Assembly (NCBI GenBank): GCA_021844945.1
Contig: JAKBSJ010000004.1
Span: 1-64,000, forward strand
Source: Thermoplasmata archaeon
GTDB lineage: Archaea > Thermoplasmatota > Thermoplasmata > Lutacidiplasmatales > UBA184
Direction: 5' to 3'
DNA length: 64,000 nt
Shown here: one piece after another, positions 23,855 to 31,537 of the stretch
Layout of the letters: each line of letters begins with the position of its first letter
How positions within the stretch are numbered: position 1 is the first letter of the stretch
The notes under the pieces: model-generated
Database searches by the model: none
Told to the model about the DNA's origin: nothing
Seen by the model: the letters and a program-made list of their open reading frames with translations, nothing else
Position numbers and translations under genes: made by a program

Positions 23855-24631
23855 GTGGGCCCCTCAACCTTGACCGCCTGCCGCTGGGATCACTCGGGCC
23901 GGCCGCACTATGTACGCGTGGGGACGGTCCTGATCGCGATCGGGATCATCTCGCTGGTCGCGTTCGGGAGCTACGCCTCTCCCGCGTCGGCCCTCACGCA
24001 ACGTTCGGCCCCTGCGGCCTCCTCGGCGGGAACGAGCTTCTCCGTGACCGCGAGCGCGCCATTCCATTTCACAGAGAGCACCGACGAGGTCGCAGCGAAT
24101 GCAACCATCACGCTGACCTTCGCAAATACCGACTCGCTTCCGCACACCTTCTCGCTCTTCTCGGTGGAAGGGATTGCCATCCCTTCGGATGCGACGGTCA
24201 ACTACACGGGCGTGTCCTATGGGGGCCACTTCCATCCCTTCCTCTTCGTGCTCTACGAGAATGTAACGGGCACGCATCCAACCTACTCGTTCCCCGCCCC
24301 GGCCACTGGTTGGTACGAGTTCGTCTCCTCGGAACCCGGCGACTTCGCGTCCGGCATGTTCTCCGCCATCGGTTTCGGCGTCCCCGCGCCCTCGAACCTC
24401 ACCGGCGGCGGGCCTCCGGTGACGGTGAGCTGGCCGGTCTATGTGATCGCGGGTACGATTGTCGGGCTCGTGATCTTGGGCCTCGTCCTCGGCTTCGCCA
24501 ACGGTCAGCGCGGCGAGGAGCACCAGATGCCTCCCGAGCGCCTCGGGTACCCGGAACCTCCCGTGACGGGCGCCGCGAGCGCTTCGCTCTCCCCCGATGG
24601 TTCTCAGCCACCGCCGAGATCCCCGAGCTGA
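23855..24631 (+). CDS. Membrane-anchored cupredoxin-like protein A (copper site degenerate)
   Basis: A 258-residue protein: N-terminal anchor helix (about 22-42), one cupredoxin domain (about 55-180), a second membrane helix (about 190-215) and a Pro/Ser-rich tail. It is a tandem paralogue of the next gene, nearly identical around SVTASAPFHFTESTDEVAAN. At the copper loop it has SSEPGDFASGMF where the sister has CSEPGHFAAGMF: Ser158 replaces the ligand Cys and Asp163 the ligand His. It therefore cannot hold a normal type 1 copper; a structural, chaperone or altered-metal role is possible. It starts at GTG 23855, probably leaderless. Confidence 0.88.
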   Translation: MGPSTLTACRWDHSGRPHYVRVGTVLIAIGIISLVAFGSYASPASALTQRSAPAASSAGTSFSVTASAPFHFTESTDEVAANATITLTFANTDSLPHTFSLFSVEGIAIPSDATVNYTGVSYGGHFHPFLFVLYENVTGTHPTYSFPAPATGWYEFVSSEPGDFASGMFSAIGFGVPAPSNLTGGGPPVTVSWPVYVIAGTIVGLVILGLVLGFANGQRGEEHQMPPERLGYPEPPVTGAASASLSPDGSQPPPRSPS

Positions 24632-24732
24632 CGTACCTTCGAACGATCGGCGGGAGCCGACCCGCTCGCCGCGGCGCCCCCGGCTCGTCTTGGCGCGGGG
24701 CGCGAGGGCCGGGTAGGTCGCGAGCCGGAAGA

Positions 24733-24755
24733 ATACTTACCAAGGCCGCTTAATC
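24733..24755 (+). promoter_or_regulatory. Promoter of cupredoxin B (copy 2 of repeated element)
   Basis: ATACTTACCAAGGCCGCTTA continues to ATC and again begins 32 nt before its GTG start. It was evidently duplicated with the gene and kept at the same spacing, which suggests shared regulation or strong constraint. Confidence 0.65.
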
Positions 24756-24764
24756 AAATCGCTC

Positions 24765-25538
24765 GTGGACCGGCCGACCTTGAGCGATCGCCACCGGATT
24801 CCCTCGAACCGCCATCGCCGCGCATGGGTCGGAGCGGCCCTCATCGTGATCGCGGTCGGAATCACTTCCCTGGCCGCATTCGGCTGGTACGGATTCGTCG
24901 TTCCGGCGGCCACGCAGCAATCCGCTCCTCCCCCTTCGTCGGCCGGGACGAGCTTTACCGTGACCGCGAGCGCCCCGTTCCACTTCACGGAGAGCACGGA
25001 CGAGGTCGCTGCGAACGCGACCATCACGCTCACGTTCACCAATACCGATACGATCGCCCATACCTTCTCTCTGTTCTCGGTGCAGGGGGTCGCAATCCCT
25101 TCGACCGCTTCGGTCAACTTCACCGGGGTGTCCTACGGGGGTCACTTCTACCCGTTCCTCTTTGTGCTCTACCAGAACGGGACCGGGACGCACTCGGCGT
25201 ACACATTCCAAGCCCCGCCGACCGGTTGGTATGAGTTTGTTTGCTCCGAGCCGGGCCACTTTGCTGCGGGGATGTTCAACGCGATCGGATTCGGGGTTCC
25301 CGCCCCGGCCAACATCACCGGCGGTGGTGCCGCGGCGACGGTGGGCTGGCCCGTCTTCGTGATCGCCGGGACGATTGGCGGGCTCGTGGTCCTCGCCGTC
25401 GTGCTCGGTTTCGCCTGGGCTCCGCGTAACAAACGGCCGGAGGCATCTCCCGAGGAGCCCGAGTACCCAGAACCGTCCGCACCCCATTCCTCCGGTGGGC
25501 CGCTGCCCCCGACTCCCCCCTCCCGGCCCCCCACGTAG
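24765..25538 (+). CDS. Membrane-anchored cupredoxin B (type 1 copper)
   Basis: A 257-residue sister of cupredoxin A with the same layout: anchor helix (about 20-42), cupredoxin domain (about 60-180), second helix (about 192-218), then a Pro-rich acidic tail. The copper ligands look complete: a His in AHTF, and Cys160, His165 and Met170 in CSEPGHFAAGM. It is likely an outer-face electron carrier between the Rieske-cytochrome b complex and the CuA site of the oxidase, in place of cytochrome c, none of which is encoded here. It starts at GTG 24765. Confidence 0.9.
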   Translation: MDRPTLSDRHRIPSNRHRRAWVGAALIVIAVGITSLAAFGWYGFVVPAATQQSAPPPSSAGTSFTVTASAPFHFTESTDEVAANATITLTFTNTDTIAHTFSLFSVQGVAIPSTASVNFTGVSYGGHFYPFLFVLYQNGTGTHSAYTFQAPPTGWYEFVCSEPGHFAAGMFNAIGFGVPAPANITGGGAAATVGWPVFVIAGTIGGLVVLAVVLGFAWAPRNKRPEASPEEPEYPEPSAPHSSGGPLPPTPPSRPPT

Positions 25539-25594
25539 CACAGGTCAGTGCGACCGCGGCCGGGTCGAGCATCCCACCGCGGGTCCGGTCACAA

Positions 25595-25650
25595 GACGTA
25601 AAAAGGGCGAGTTCCGTTAGCTACGAGCCTCGTAGTAGGTTTAGGAGCAT
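25595..25650 (+). promoter_or_regulatory. Promoter region with inverted repeat before the PhoU-like gene
   Basis: A TATA-like GTAAAAAG lies near 25598. It is followed by CTACG (25621-25625) and its inverse CGTAG (25631-25635), then GTAGTAGGTT (25632-25641). The short inverted repeat sits where the 5' leader would be and could be an operator for the downstream regulator itself. The same 10-mer recurs at the right end of the window. Confidence 0.35.
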
Positions 25651-25659
25651 CCGAAACAC

Positions 25660-26697
25660 ATGGCATGGTCCACACCGAGTCGCGAGCGACGCGTCCTGAA
25701 GGCCGGTCATTCGTCGATCGCAGTAACCTTGCCGAAGCCATGGGCCGAAGCGATGAACCTTCGGCCGGGCGACCTCATCGTATTCGACCAGAACGATGAC
25801 GGAACCCTGTACCTCAAGCCCGCGCCGACGCCCGGAGCCGGCACCGCCGGCACCCCGTATCTGGTCCAGGCCCGCTCGTTCGATACCCCGGGGGTCCTCG
25901 AACGGCTGGTGGTAGGTGCGTATCGCGTCGGGCACGACTCGATCGAAATCCGAACGGACCTTCCCCTCACCGCCGATCGCATGGAGGAGCTGCAAGCGAC
26001 CGCGCGCGGCCTGCTCGGCGTGAGCGTGGTGGCCCAAGAACCGAACCGCATCCTCCTGCAGAACTTCATCGACCCGTCGAAGTACGAGCTGCCGCAGCTC
26101 GTCCAGCGGATGAAGATGATCCTCATCGCCTTCGTCGAGGAGACGGAGGACCTCGTCCGGCGACGGACGCACACGCGTCGCATCCCCACGCTCAAAGAGG
26201 AAGCGAACAAAGTTCTCGCGCTCCTGGTCCGCCAGCTGTTCCTCGCGAGCCGTGATTGGTCGCTCGCGCGTCGGATCGGCTCTCCCGACCCGCGTCAGCT
26301 CTTGGAGTGGCGTGTAGTCGTCCACGCCCTAGGGGAACTCGCGACCCTCCTCGGGGAGACCTTGGTCACCCTCAACGAAGAGCCCGGAAAGCTCGAGGGG
26401 GCCGAGGCGCTCACCGAACTGTTGCCTCTCGTCAAGACTTCCCTCAAAGAGGTCGTGGATGCTCTCATGCATCCGAGCCTGGAGCATTCGTGCGCGGTCT
26501 ACGGCTCGGCCGAAGAGCTCTGGACGTCCGCCGCCTCGATCCGTCTCCACTTGAGAGGGGCGGCGCGCAAGAACGGAGTCTCTGCCTCGATGGTCGTGCT
26601 GCAGCGAGCGGCGGCGGCTCTGAGCTTGCTCGCCGAGGTCGGAATCGATCGAGCGGTCGCGAACGGCCACGAGACCGTGCTGGTCGAGGCCGCCTAG
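25660..26697 (+). CDS. AbrB-PhoU type regulator (phosphate uptake regulator family)
   Basis: A 345-residue archaeal regulator. Residues 8-50 form an AbrB/SpoVT-like swapped-hairpin DNA-binding domain (RRVLKAGHSSIAVTLPKPWA, LRPGDLIVF). The rest is mostly helical, with two PhoU-like repeats (about 140-230 and 240-340). Archaeal proteins of this build are annotated as phosphate signalling regulators, though no phosphate transporter genes are beside it. The start ATG 25660 lies after a leader with an inverted repeat. Its place between oxidase and Tat genes could mean control of the respiratory block, which is speculation. Confidence 0.85.
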   Translation: MAWSTPSRERRVLKAGHSSIAVTLPKPWAEAMNLRPGDLIVFDQNDDGTLYLKPAPTPGAGTAGTPYLVQARSFDTPGVLERLVVGAYRVGHDSIEIRTDLPLTADRMEELQATARGLLGVSVVAQEPNRILLQNFIDPSKYELPQLVQRMKMILIAFVEETEDLVRRRTHTRRIPTLKEEANKVLALLVRQLFLASRDWSLARRIGSPDPRQLLEWRVVVHALGELATLLGETLVTLNEEPGKLEGAEALTELLPLVKTSLKEVVDALMHPSLEHSCAVYGSAEELWTSAASIRLHLRGAARKNGVSASMVVLQRAAAALSLLAEVGIDRAVANGHETVLVEAA

Positions 26698-26900
26698 AGC
26701 TACCCACCCTCGCGCTCGACCCCGGGTCGGCGTCGATTCTTCGGAGCGTGCAGACGGGCTTGAGACGTTTCAGAACCTCTGCTCGCGACGCCGAAATCGC
26801 CCCTTTATCAGGGTGAAGTACGCACGAGTCGTATCCGTTCTATCCTACCGTACGAACGCCATATCGCCCTCGCCTCGGTGGTCGCCATCGGAGGAATCCG

Positions 26901-27140
26901 ATGTTCGATTCCATCGACGACTGGTTGATCATTGCGGTGGTAGCGGGTGTGTTGCTCTACGGCTCGTCGCAGGTTCCGAAACTGGCCCACAATCTCGGTC
27001 GCTCCATGGGCGAGTTCAAGCGGGGCCGCCTGGAAGTGGAGAAGGAGATCCGCACGCAGCAGAACGCGGATGCGGCCGCGACCTCGGCGGGGGCACCGGC
27101 GACCGGCGCCACGCCGGGTGTTCCGGGCTCCTCCCATTAA
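26901..27140 (+). CDS. tatA: Twin-arginine translocase subunit TatA (first copy)
   Basis: A 79-residue protein: one N-terminal membrane helix (about 6-22), the hinge YGSSQVPKLAHNLG, an amphipathic helix (about 27-55, RSMGEFKRG), and an Ala/Gly-rich tail. This is the TatA/E layout that forms the export pore for folded proteins. It starts the run tatA-tatC-tatA2 that leads into the Rieske gene, a typical Tat substrate. The 203-base gap before it has no gene I can identify. Confidence 0.93.
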   Translation: MFDSIDDWLIIAVVAGVLLYGSSQVPKLAHNLGRSMGEFKRGRLEVEKEIRTQQNADAAATSAGAPATGATPGVPGSSH

Positions 27141-27219
27141 GGGGGCCCTACGGCCCCCGGGAAGCCGAGACGAGAGCACGGCGAGGCATGGATTCACGTA
27201 GGAGGTCCCTCGTTGACTG

Positions 27220-28050
27220 ATGGGCGAATTCGCTCGGATCATCGCGGTTCTGACCGAGGCCCGGCGCCGCCTCTTCCGCGTCGCGATCGTGTTGGGCGCT
27301 CTGTTCGGATTCATGCTGGTGTTCAACGTCCAGCTCGTCCCCGTTTCGCTCGGAGCCGTCACGCTCCCGATCCCGGTTCCGTACCCGAACCTGTTCTACA
27401 ACGTCACCGCGCAGGTCTTCGTCCTGCTGCAGCACTACATGCTACCGGCCGGCGTCCAGCTTCTGAACATCGGGGTTGGCGACTCGGTGATGGTGGAGCT
27501 CGAGATCGGTCTCCTGCTTACGGTCATCCTCGGAATGCCCTGGATTGTCCACGAGCTCGGAGCCTTCCTCGCGCCCGCGCTGCGTCACAACGAGCGCCAA
27601 CTCATCCGGAACATTGCGCTCCCGGCGTCCGTCTTGTTTGCCGTGGGAACGATTGCGGGGCTGCTGTGGCTCACCCCATTTACCTACCTGATCCTGTTCA
27701 AGTACGTCGGGGCGCTCGGAATCGCCCCCGTGATGGGGGTCCAGGACTTCGTCACGTTCACCCTCCTGTACTCGCTCGCCTTCGGAATCGTCTGCGAGCT
27801 GCCGGTGTTCATCTACGGGCTCACGCGACTCGGCATCGTCCGCGCGAAAGCGTGGACGAAGCATTGGCGGGCCGCCGTGATCGGCACGCTCGTCTTCGGG
27901 ATGATCATCACGCCGGACAACTCCGGGATTACGATGCTGCTGATCGCGATCCCGATGATGGGCCTGTACTTCGGCGGGGCGTACTTCGCCGCCCGATTCG
28001 AGCGGAGGCGCGACGTGACCCGCGCCGGCCCGACCGCTCAGGCGGGGTGA
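27220..28050 (+). CDS. tatC: Twin-arginine translocase subunit TatC
   Basis: A 276-residue protein with six predicted membrane helices. It has the family N-terminus (LTEARRRLFRVAIV), the loop LAPALRHNERQL, and a C-terminal segment around MIITPDNSGITMLLIAIP that is conserved in TatC. It recognises the twin-arginine-like signal and recruits TatA. The first extracellular loop is longer than in many TatCs. It lies 79 bases after tatA and 8 bases before the second TatA-like gene. Confidence 0.93.
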   Translation: MGEFARIIAVLTEARRRLFRVAIVLGALFGFMLVFNVQLVPVSLGAVTLPIPVPYPNLFYNVTAQVFVLLQHYMLPAGVQLLNIGVGDSVMVELEIGLLLTVILGMPWIVHELGAFLAPALRHNERQLIRNIALPASVLFAVGTIAGLLWLTPFTYLILFKYVGALGIAPVMGVQDFVTFTLLYSLAFGIVCELPVFIYGLTRLGIVRAKAWTKHWRAAVIGTLVFGMIITPDNSGITMLLIAIPMMGLYFGGAYFAARFERRRDVTRAGPTAQAG

Positions 28051-28058
28051 TCGGCTAG

Positions 28059-28454
28059 ATGGCGCTCTTCAGCGACGTCGACTGGATCATTCTCCTGGCC
28101 GTTGTGGTCTTCCTCCTCTTCGGAACCAACAGCGCCGGCACGATGCGCACGATCGGACAGTGGTACGGCCGAGCCATCCGCGCCAAGGACGAGCTCATCG
28201 GCGAGCTCACGAGAGCTGCCGACCTTCCCGCGTCGGCCCCCGGCAAGCCGCTCAGCCTGCGAGGGACGCTGTTGGCCCTCGGCGAGACCCCGGCCGGTGC
28301 AACGTCTCCCAGCCCTGCGCCGAACGTCCCCGCTCCCCCGGCTCCATACCGCCCTGTCCTTCCCAGCGACATCCCGTGGTCGGGCGGTCTCCCCGCACCT
28401 ACCTGGTCCGTCGCTCTTCCGAGCGTCTGGACTACGACGGAGGGACCCGGATGA
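28059..28454 (+). CDS. Second TatA-like protein
   Basis: A 131-residue protein with one membrane helix (about 7-22), the hinge FGTNSAGTMRTIGQWYGR and an amphipathic helix, as in TatA. A long Pro/Ala/Thr-rich tail (residues 60-131) is not typical of TatA. It may serve as a TatB-like or specialised pore subunit. It is tightly packed after tatC and overlaps the next gene as ATGA, so it is part of the Tat-respiratory operon. Confidence 0.8.
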   Translation: MALFSDVDWIILLAVVVFLLFGTNSAGTMRTIGQWYGRAIRAKDELIGELTRAADLPASAPGKPLSLRGTLLALGETPAGATSPSPAPNVPAPPAPYRPVLPSDIPWSGGLPAPTWSVALPSVWTTTEGPG

Positions 28455-28639
28455 GCGGCGGACTTTCCACGGACCAGCTCGTCACGCTCACGCAGATCCT
28501 GTCCATCTTGGCCGGGATCGGAATTCTGTGGGCGGTCTACTACGGGAGCGACAAGGCCGAGCTACCCGGCACGGCTCCGATCCCCGACCCCAACGAGGCC
28601 GACGACACGGTCCCGGACACGCGTGGGAGGACCCTGTGA
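28451..28639 (+). CDS. Small single-span membrane protein before Rieske gene
   Basis: A 62-residue protein: one membrane helix (about 9-29, ending AVYYGSDKAELP) and a short acidic tail. I do not recognise it. It overlaps the second TatA gene (ATGA) and the Rieske gene (GTGA), so it is coupled to both. It is likely a small subunit or assembly partner of the Rieske-cytochrome b complex. Confidence 0.65.
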   Translation: MSGGLSTDQLVTLTQILSILAGIGILWAVYYGSDKAELPGTAPIPDPNEADDTVPDTRGRTL

Positions 28640-29463
28640 GCGAGACCACGTGCTCGACCGATTGCCCCTTCGCGGGTTCCGCCACACCGACGTGGCGCGC
28701 TCCGGTGGGACAGGTCCGCGCGATCGCTCCCACGGGGGGTGCCGAGGAGGTCGATGAGACGAAACGTAACGTCCTCAAACTTCTCGCGATCGCGGGCGTG
28801 ATTGGAGCCGCCGGTGGAGGTCTCGTCGGCGGCGCTCTCCAGTACCTCCAGCCGCCGTCCGTGGGCCTCAAGAGCTACCCGACGACCCAATTGCTCGACA
28901 CCGATGGGAAGCCGCTGACCGTCGCCCGAGTGAACAGCCAGTACAGCATCAGCACCTCGACGGTACTCACGTTCACCTATCCGCTCGTCGACGAGCCGAA
29001 CTTCCTGCTGAACCTCTCGGGGAACAGCCAGGGGATCACCAAAGTCCCCTATGGAATCGGCGACAACGAGGACGGGTCGGGCCTCATTGTCGCCTACAGC
29101 GCGATCTGCCAGCATTTGGGCTGCGTCGCGCCCTTGATCCGATACTACCCTCCAGGGACATGCCCGGGCAAGACCTTCACGACCGCCCAAGGGATCCTCG
29201 ACTTCTTCATCCATTGCTCGTGCCACGGATCGACCTACAACGCGGCGGACCAGGCGCACAACCTGACCGGGCCGGCGATCCTGCCACTGCCGCAGGTCGT
29301 CCTGAAGGTAATCGATGGGACGATCTGGGCGACCGGGATGACCCCGTCGAGCCCCGTTGTCAAGGGCCACACGAGCACGCTGCTGGGCGACAGCGGTGTG
29401 GGGACGACCACCTCGCTGACGAACCTCGGTCAGGGCCCGACGGCGTGCACGTTCCCCACATAG
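28636..29463 (+). CDS. Rieske [2Fe-2S] protein
   Basis: A 275-residue Rieske protein. The N-terminus has a Tat-like signal/anchor (TKRNVLKLL then a Gly/Ala-rich helix, about 43-68), with KR in place of RR. Box 1 is CQHLGC (Cys158, His160, Cys163) and box 2 is CSCHGS (Cys194, Cys196, His197), giving the cluster ligands and the disulfide pair. An insertion of about 30 residues between the boxes holds an extra Cys. It accepts electrons from quinol together with the cytochrome b encoded 13 bases downstream. The folded cluster needs Tat export, and tat genes are directly upstream. It starts at GTG 28636. Confidence 0.95.
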   Translation: MSETTCSTDCPFAGSATPTWRAPVGQVRAIAPTGGAEEVDETKRNVLKLLAIAGVIGAAGGGLVGGALQYLQPPSVGLKSYPTTQLLDTDGKPLTVARVNSQYSISTSTVLTFTYPLVDEPNFLLNLSGNSQGITKVPYGIGDNEDGSGLIVAYSAICQHLGCVAPLIRYYPPGTCPGKTFTTAQGILDFFIHCSCHGSTYNAADQAHNLTGPAILPLPQVVLKVIDGTIWATGMTPSSPVVKGHTSTLLGDSGVGTTTSLTNLGQGPTACTFPT

Positions 29464-29476
29464 GAGGGAAGGACCG

Positions 29477-30850
29477 GTGACGTTCTCGGGCTGGTACAAC
29501 CGTTCCCTCAACAAGATCTGGGGGTTCGTCGAGGACCGGACCGGCATGCGCAAGTGGGCGCTGCGGCCCCAGCCCGAGTTCACGTTCAAGCCGAGCTACT
29601 GGACCGGCGCCTTCGTCGCGGTGGCTTTCATCTATCAGATTATGTCCGGGATGCTGCTTCTCCTCTACTACGAGCCGAGCGTCTCGATCACCACCACCGC
29701 CTGCGGCTCGGGTACGGGAATCGCCCCGGCGGCATGGTGCTCGACATACTACATCATGCACAGCGTCCCGATGGGAACGCTGCTCATCACGACGCACCTC
29801 TACGGCGCGTACGCGATGATTTTTCTCCTGCTCGTCCACTTCTACCGCGGCTACTACCTCGGCGTCTACAAGAAGCCCCGGGAGTTCTCGTGGATGGTCG
29901 GGGCGCTCCTGCTCGTCGTCACCCTCGGGATGGGGTTCACGGGCTACCTCTTGCCCTACAACGTGCTCAGCTACAACGCGACCGACGTCGGGATCAACCT
30001 CGCGATCAGTCTGCAGATTCCTCTTCCCGGTGGGATTGTGTTCAATGCGGGAGCGCTGATCGCTCCGTTCCTCCTCGGCAACGGCACTCCGCAAGGCTTG
30101 CTCAGCCGGATGTTCTGGGCGCACGTCTTACTGTTACCGCTCCTGCTGGGCGCCCTGCTCTACGCGCACATCGCATTGTTCGAGTCGCACGGGATCGCGC
30201 CTCCGGCCACCTCCGACCCGCTCCAGCGCCGGCGATTCACGGAGAAGGAGGACAAGCAGCACGTCCCGTTCGTGCCCCACATCTTGTGGTACATGATCAA
30301 GTGGGGCCTCCTGTATCTCGGAATTCTTTTCGCGATAGCGGCCCTCTGGCCTTGGACCCTATTGACGTGGTACGGCAACACCGCGGTGCCGATCCCACCG
30401 ATCGTTCCCGACTGGTACTTTCTCTGGTTATTCAAGCTCCTTGACTTCCAAGGGGTCACCCCTCTCATTGCGGTTACCATCGGGACGGTGATTCTGCTCT
30501 ACATCCTGTTCCTACCGTTCCTCGATCGCTCGAAGCGAACGCACCCGCGCGATCGCCCGGTGTTCGTCTACCTCGGGACCTGCATGATCGAGGTCATGAT
30601 CATCCTGAGCGTTTGGGGCCAGCTCACCCCGGGCGTGCAGATCCTGCCGCCCCAAGTCTACGAGACGCTCGTGCCCACGTTCCTTGTGAACGCGATCGTG
30701 ATCGCGGGCCTCCATTGGCGCTATCGGACGAGCTACCGGCGGCGCCTCGCCGCGTCCCGCTCGGCCGGGTATGGGGGAATTTACGCTCCCTCGACCGCGA
30801 ACCCGGCCCATCCTGCCCCGAACGCTGCGGAGGTGAGGGCCCTTGAGTAG
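29477..30850 (+). CDS. Cytochrome b of a bc/b6f-like quinol-oxidising complex
   Basis: A 457-residue membrane protein with about nine or ten helices. Heme ligands are His107/His121 (14 apart) and His216/His231 (15 apart); the longer second spacing is the cytochrome b6f pattern. The Qo-site motif is PDWY (311-314) in place of PEWY. The C-terminal half (subunit IV-like) is fused on. The tail is Pro/Ala-rich. It forms the quinol oxidase core with the Rieske protein and would pass electrons to a cupredoxin. The two following small genes overlap in a chain. Confidence 0.95.
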   Translation: MTFSGWYNRSLNKIWGFVEDRTGMRKWALRPQPEFTFKPSYWTGAFVAVAFIYQIMSGMLLLLYYEPSVSITTTACGSGTGIAPAAWCSTYYIMHSVPMGTLLITTHLYGAYAMIFLLLVHFYRGYYLGVYKKPREFSWMVGALLLVVTLGMGFTGYLLPYNVLSYNATDVGINLAISLQIPLPGGIVFNAGALIAPFLLGNGTPQGLLSRMFWAHVLLLPLLLGALLYAHIALFESHGIAPPATSDPLQRRRFTEKEDKQHVPFVPHILWYMIKWGLLYLGILFAIAALWPWTLLTWYGNTAVPIPPIVPDWYFLWLFKLLDFQGVTPLIAVTIGTVILLYILFLPFLDRSKRTHPRDRPVFVYLGTCMIEVMIILSVWGQLTPGVQILPPQVYETLVPTFLVNAIVIAGLHWRYRTSYRRRLAASRSAGYGGIYAPSTANPAHPAPNAAEVRALE

Positions 30851-31151
30851 CGCGAACCCCACGTCGACCCTCGTTCCCACCGCACCGGTTCCCGAGACCC
30901 CGACATGGTCGACCGGTGTGCTCTGGGGGCTCCTCGCCGCTTTCCTCCTTCCGGGAACCGCGGCCGTCGGCATCCTCGCGTATGCGGTTGCGGTCTGGAT
31001 CGCGCTGGACCACGACTACTTCTTCGGGGCCATCGTGGCGATCATTACGGGGGTCATTGCGTTCCTCTGCTTCCTGTTCATGGCCGGGATCCTCTACCGG
31101 GTCGACCGTTACCGTGGCGTGGACCACAAGGTGGTGAAGCTCTTTGAGTGA
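30843..31151 (+). CDS. Small membrane protein in respiratory operon (1)
   Basis: A 102-residue protein with two strong helices (about 24-48 and 56-82) and a C-terminal basic stretch. No family is recognised. It starts with TTG at 30843 inside the end of the cytochrome b gene, with the 8-base overlap TTGAGTAG. Its place suggests a small subunit of the cytochrome b complex or of the oxidase. Confidence 0.65.
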   Translation: MSSANPTSTLVPTAPVPETPTWSTGVLWGLLAAFLLPGTAAVGILAYAVAVWIALDHDYFFGAIVAIITGVIAFLCFLFMAGILYRVDRYRGVDHKVVKLFE

Positions 31152-31518
31152 GGGGTTCACCGATGCCGAGCTCCGCGCCATCCGCCGACGGGTCCTCAAC
31201 GTCTACGACGGGATCACCGCGCTCTGCATGCTCGGGATTGCGATCATGATCATCTACGTGATCAAGGTCGGTCCGCTCACCAGCCCCGGCGCTCAGGAAT
31301 CGTTCGGGCTCGCGCTCAGCATGATGTTCCTGCTCGGCGCGCTCCTCTTCCACATCGTCGATCGCACCTACCGCACCTGGCCGCTCGGGCGCCGATTCTC
31401 GCCGACTCCGCCGGGACCGGTGACGGGCTGGGACATCGCGCGTTTCCTGCGCGTCTTCACGGTCGTCGTCGCGGGCGCGGCGATCGCCTACCTGATCGCG
31501 TCGATGTTGATCCTATGA
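31144..31518 (+). CDS. Small membrane protein in respiratory operon (2)
   Basis: A 124-residue protein with three helices (about 22-41, 53-72 and 100-122). No family is recognised. It also starts with TTG, with the 8-base overlap TTGAGTGA to the gene before, the same arrangement as its neighbour. It lies 19 bases before coxA. No CoxC or CoxD gene is present in the window, so it may stand in for a minor oxidase subunit. Confidence 0.65.
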   Translation: MSEGFTDAELRAIRRRVLNVYDGITALCMLGIAIMIIYVIKVGPLTSPGAQESFGLALSMMFLLGALLFHIVDRTYRTWPLGRRFSPTPPGPVTGWDIARFLRVFTVVVAGAAIAYLIASMLIL

Positions 31519-31537
31519 GAGAATCCGGAGAGTACTA

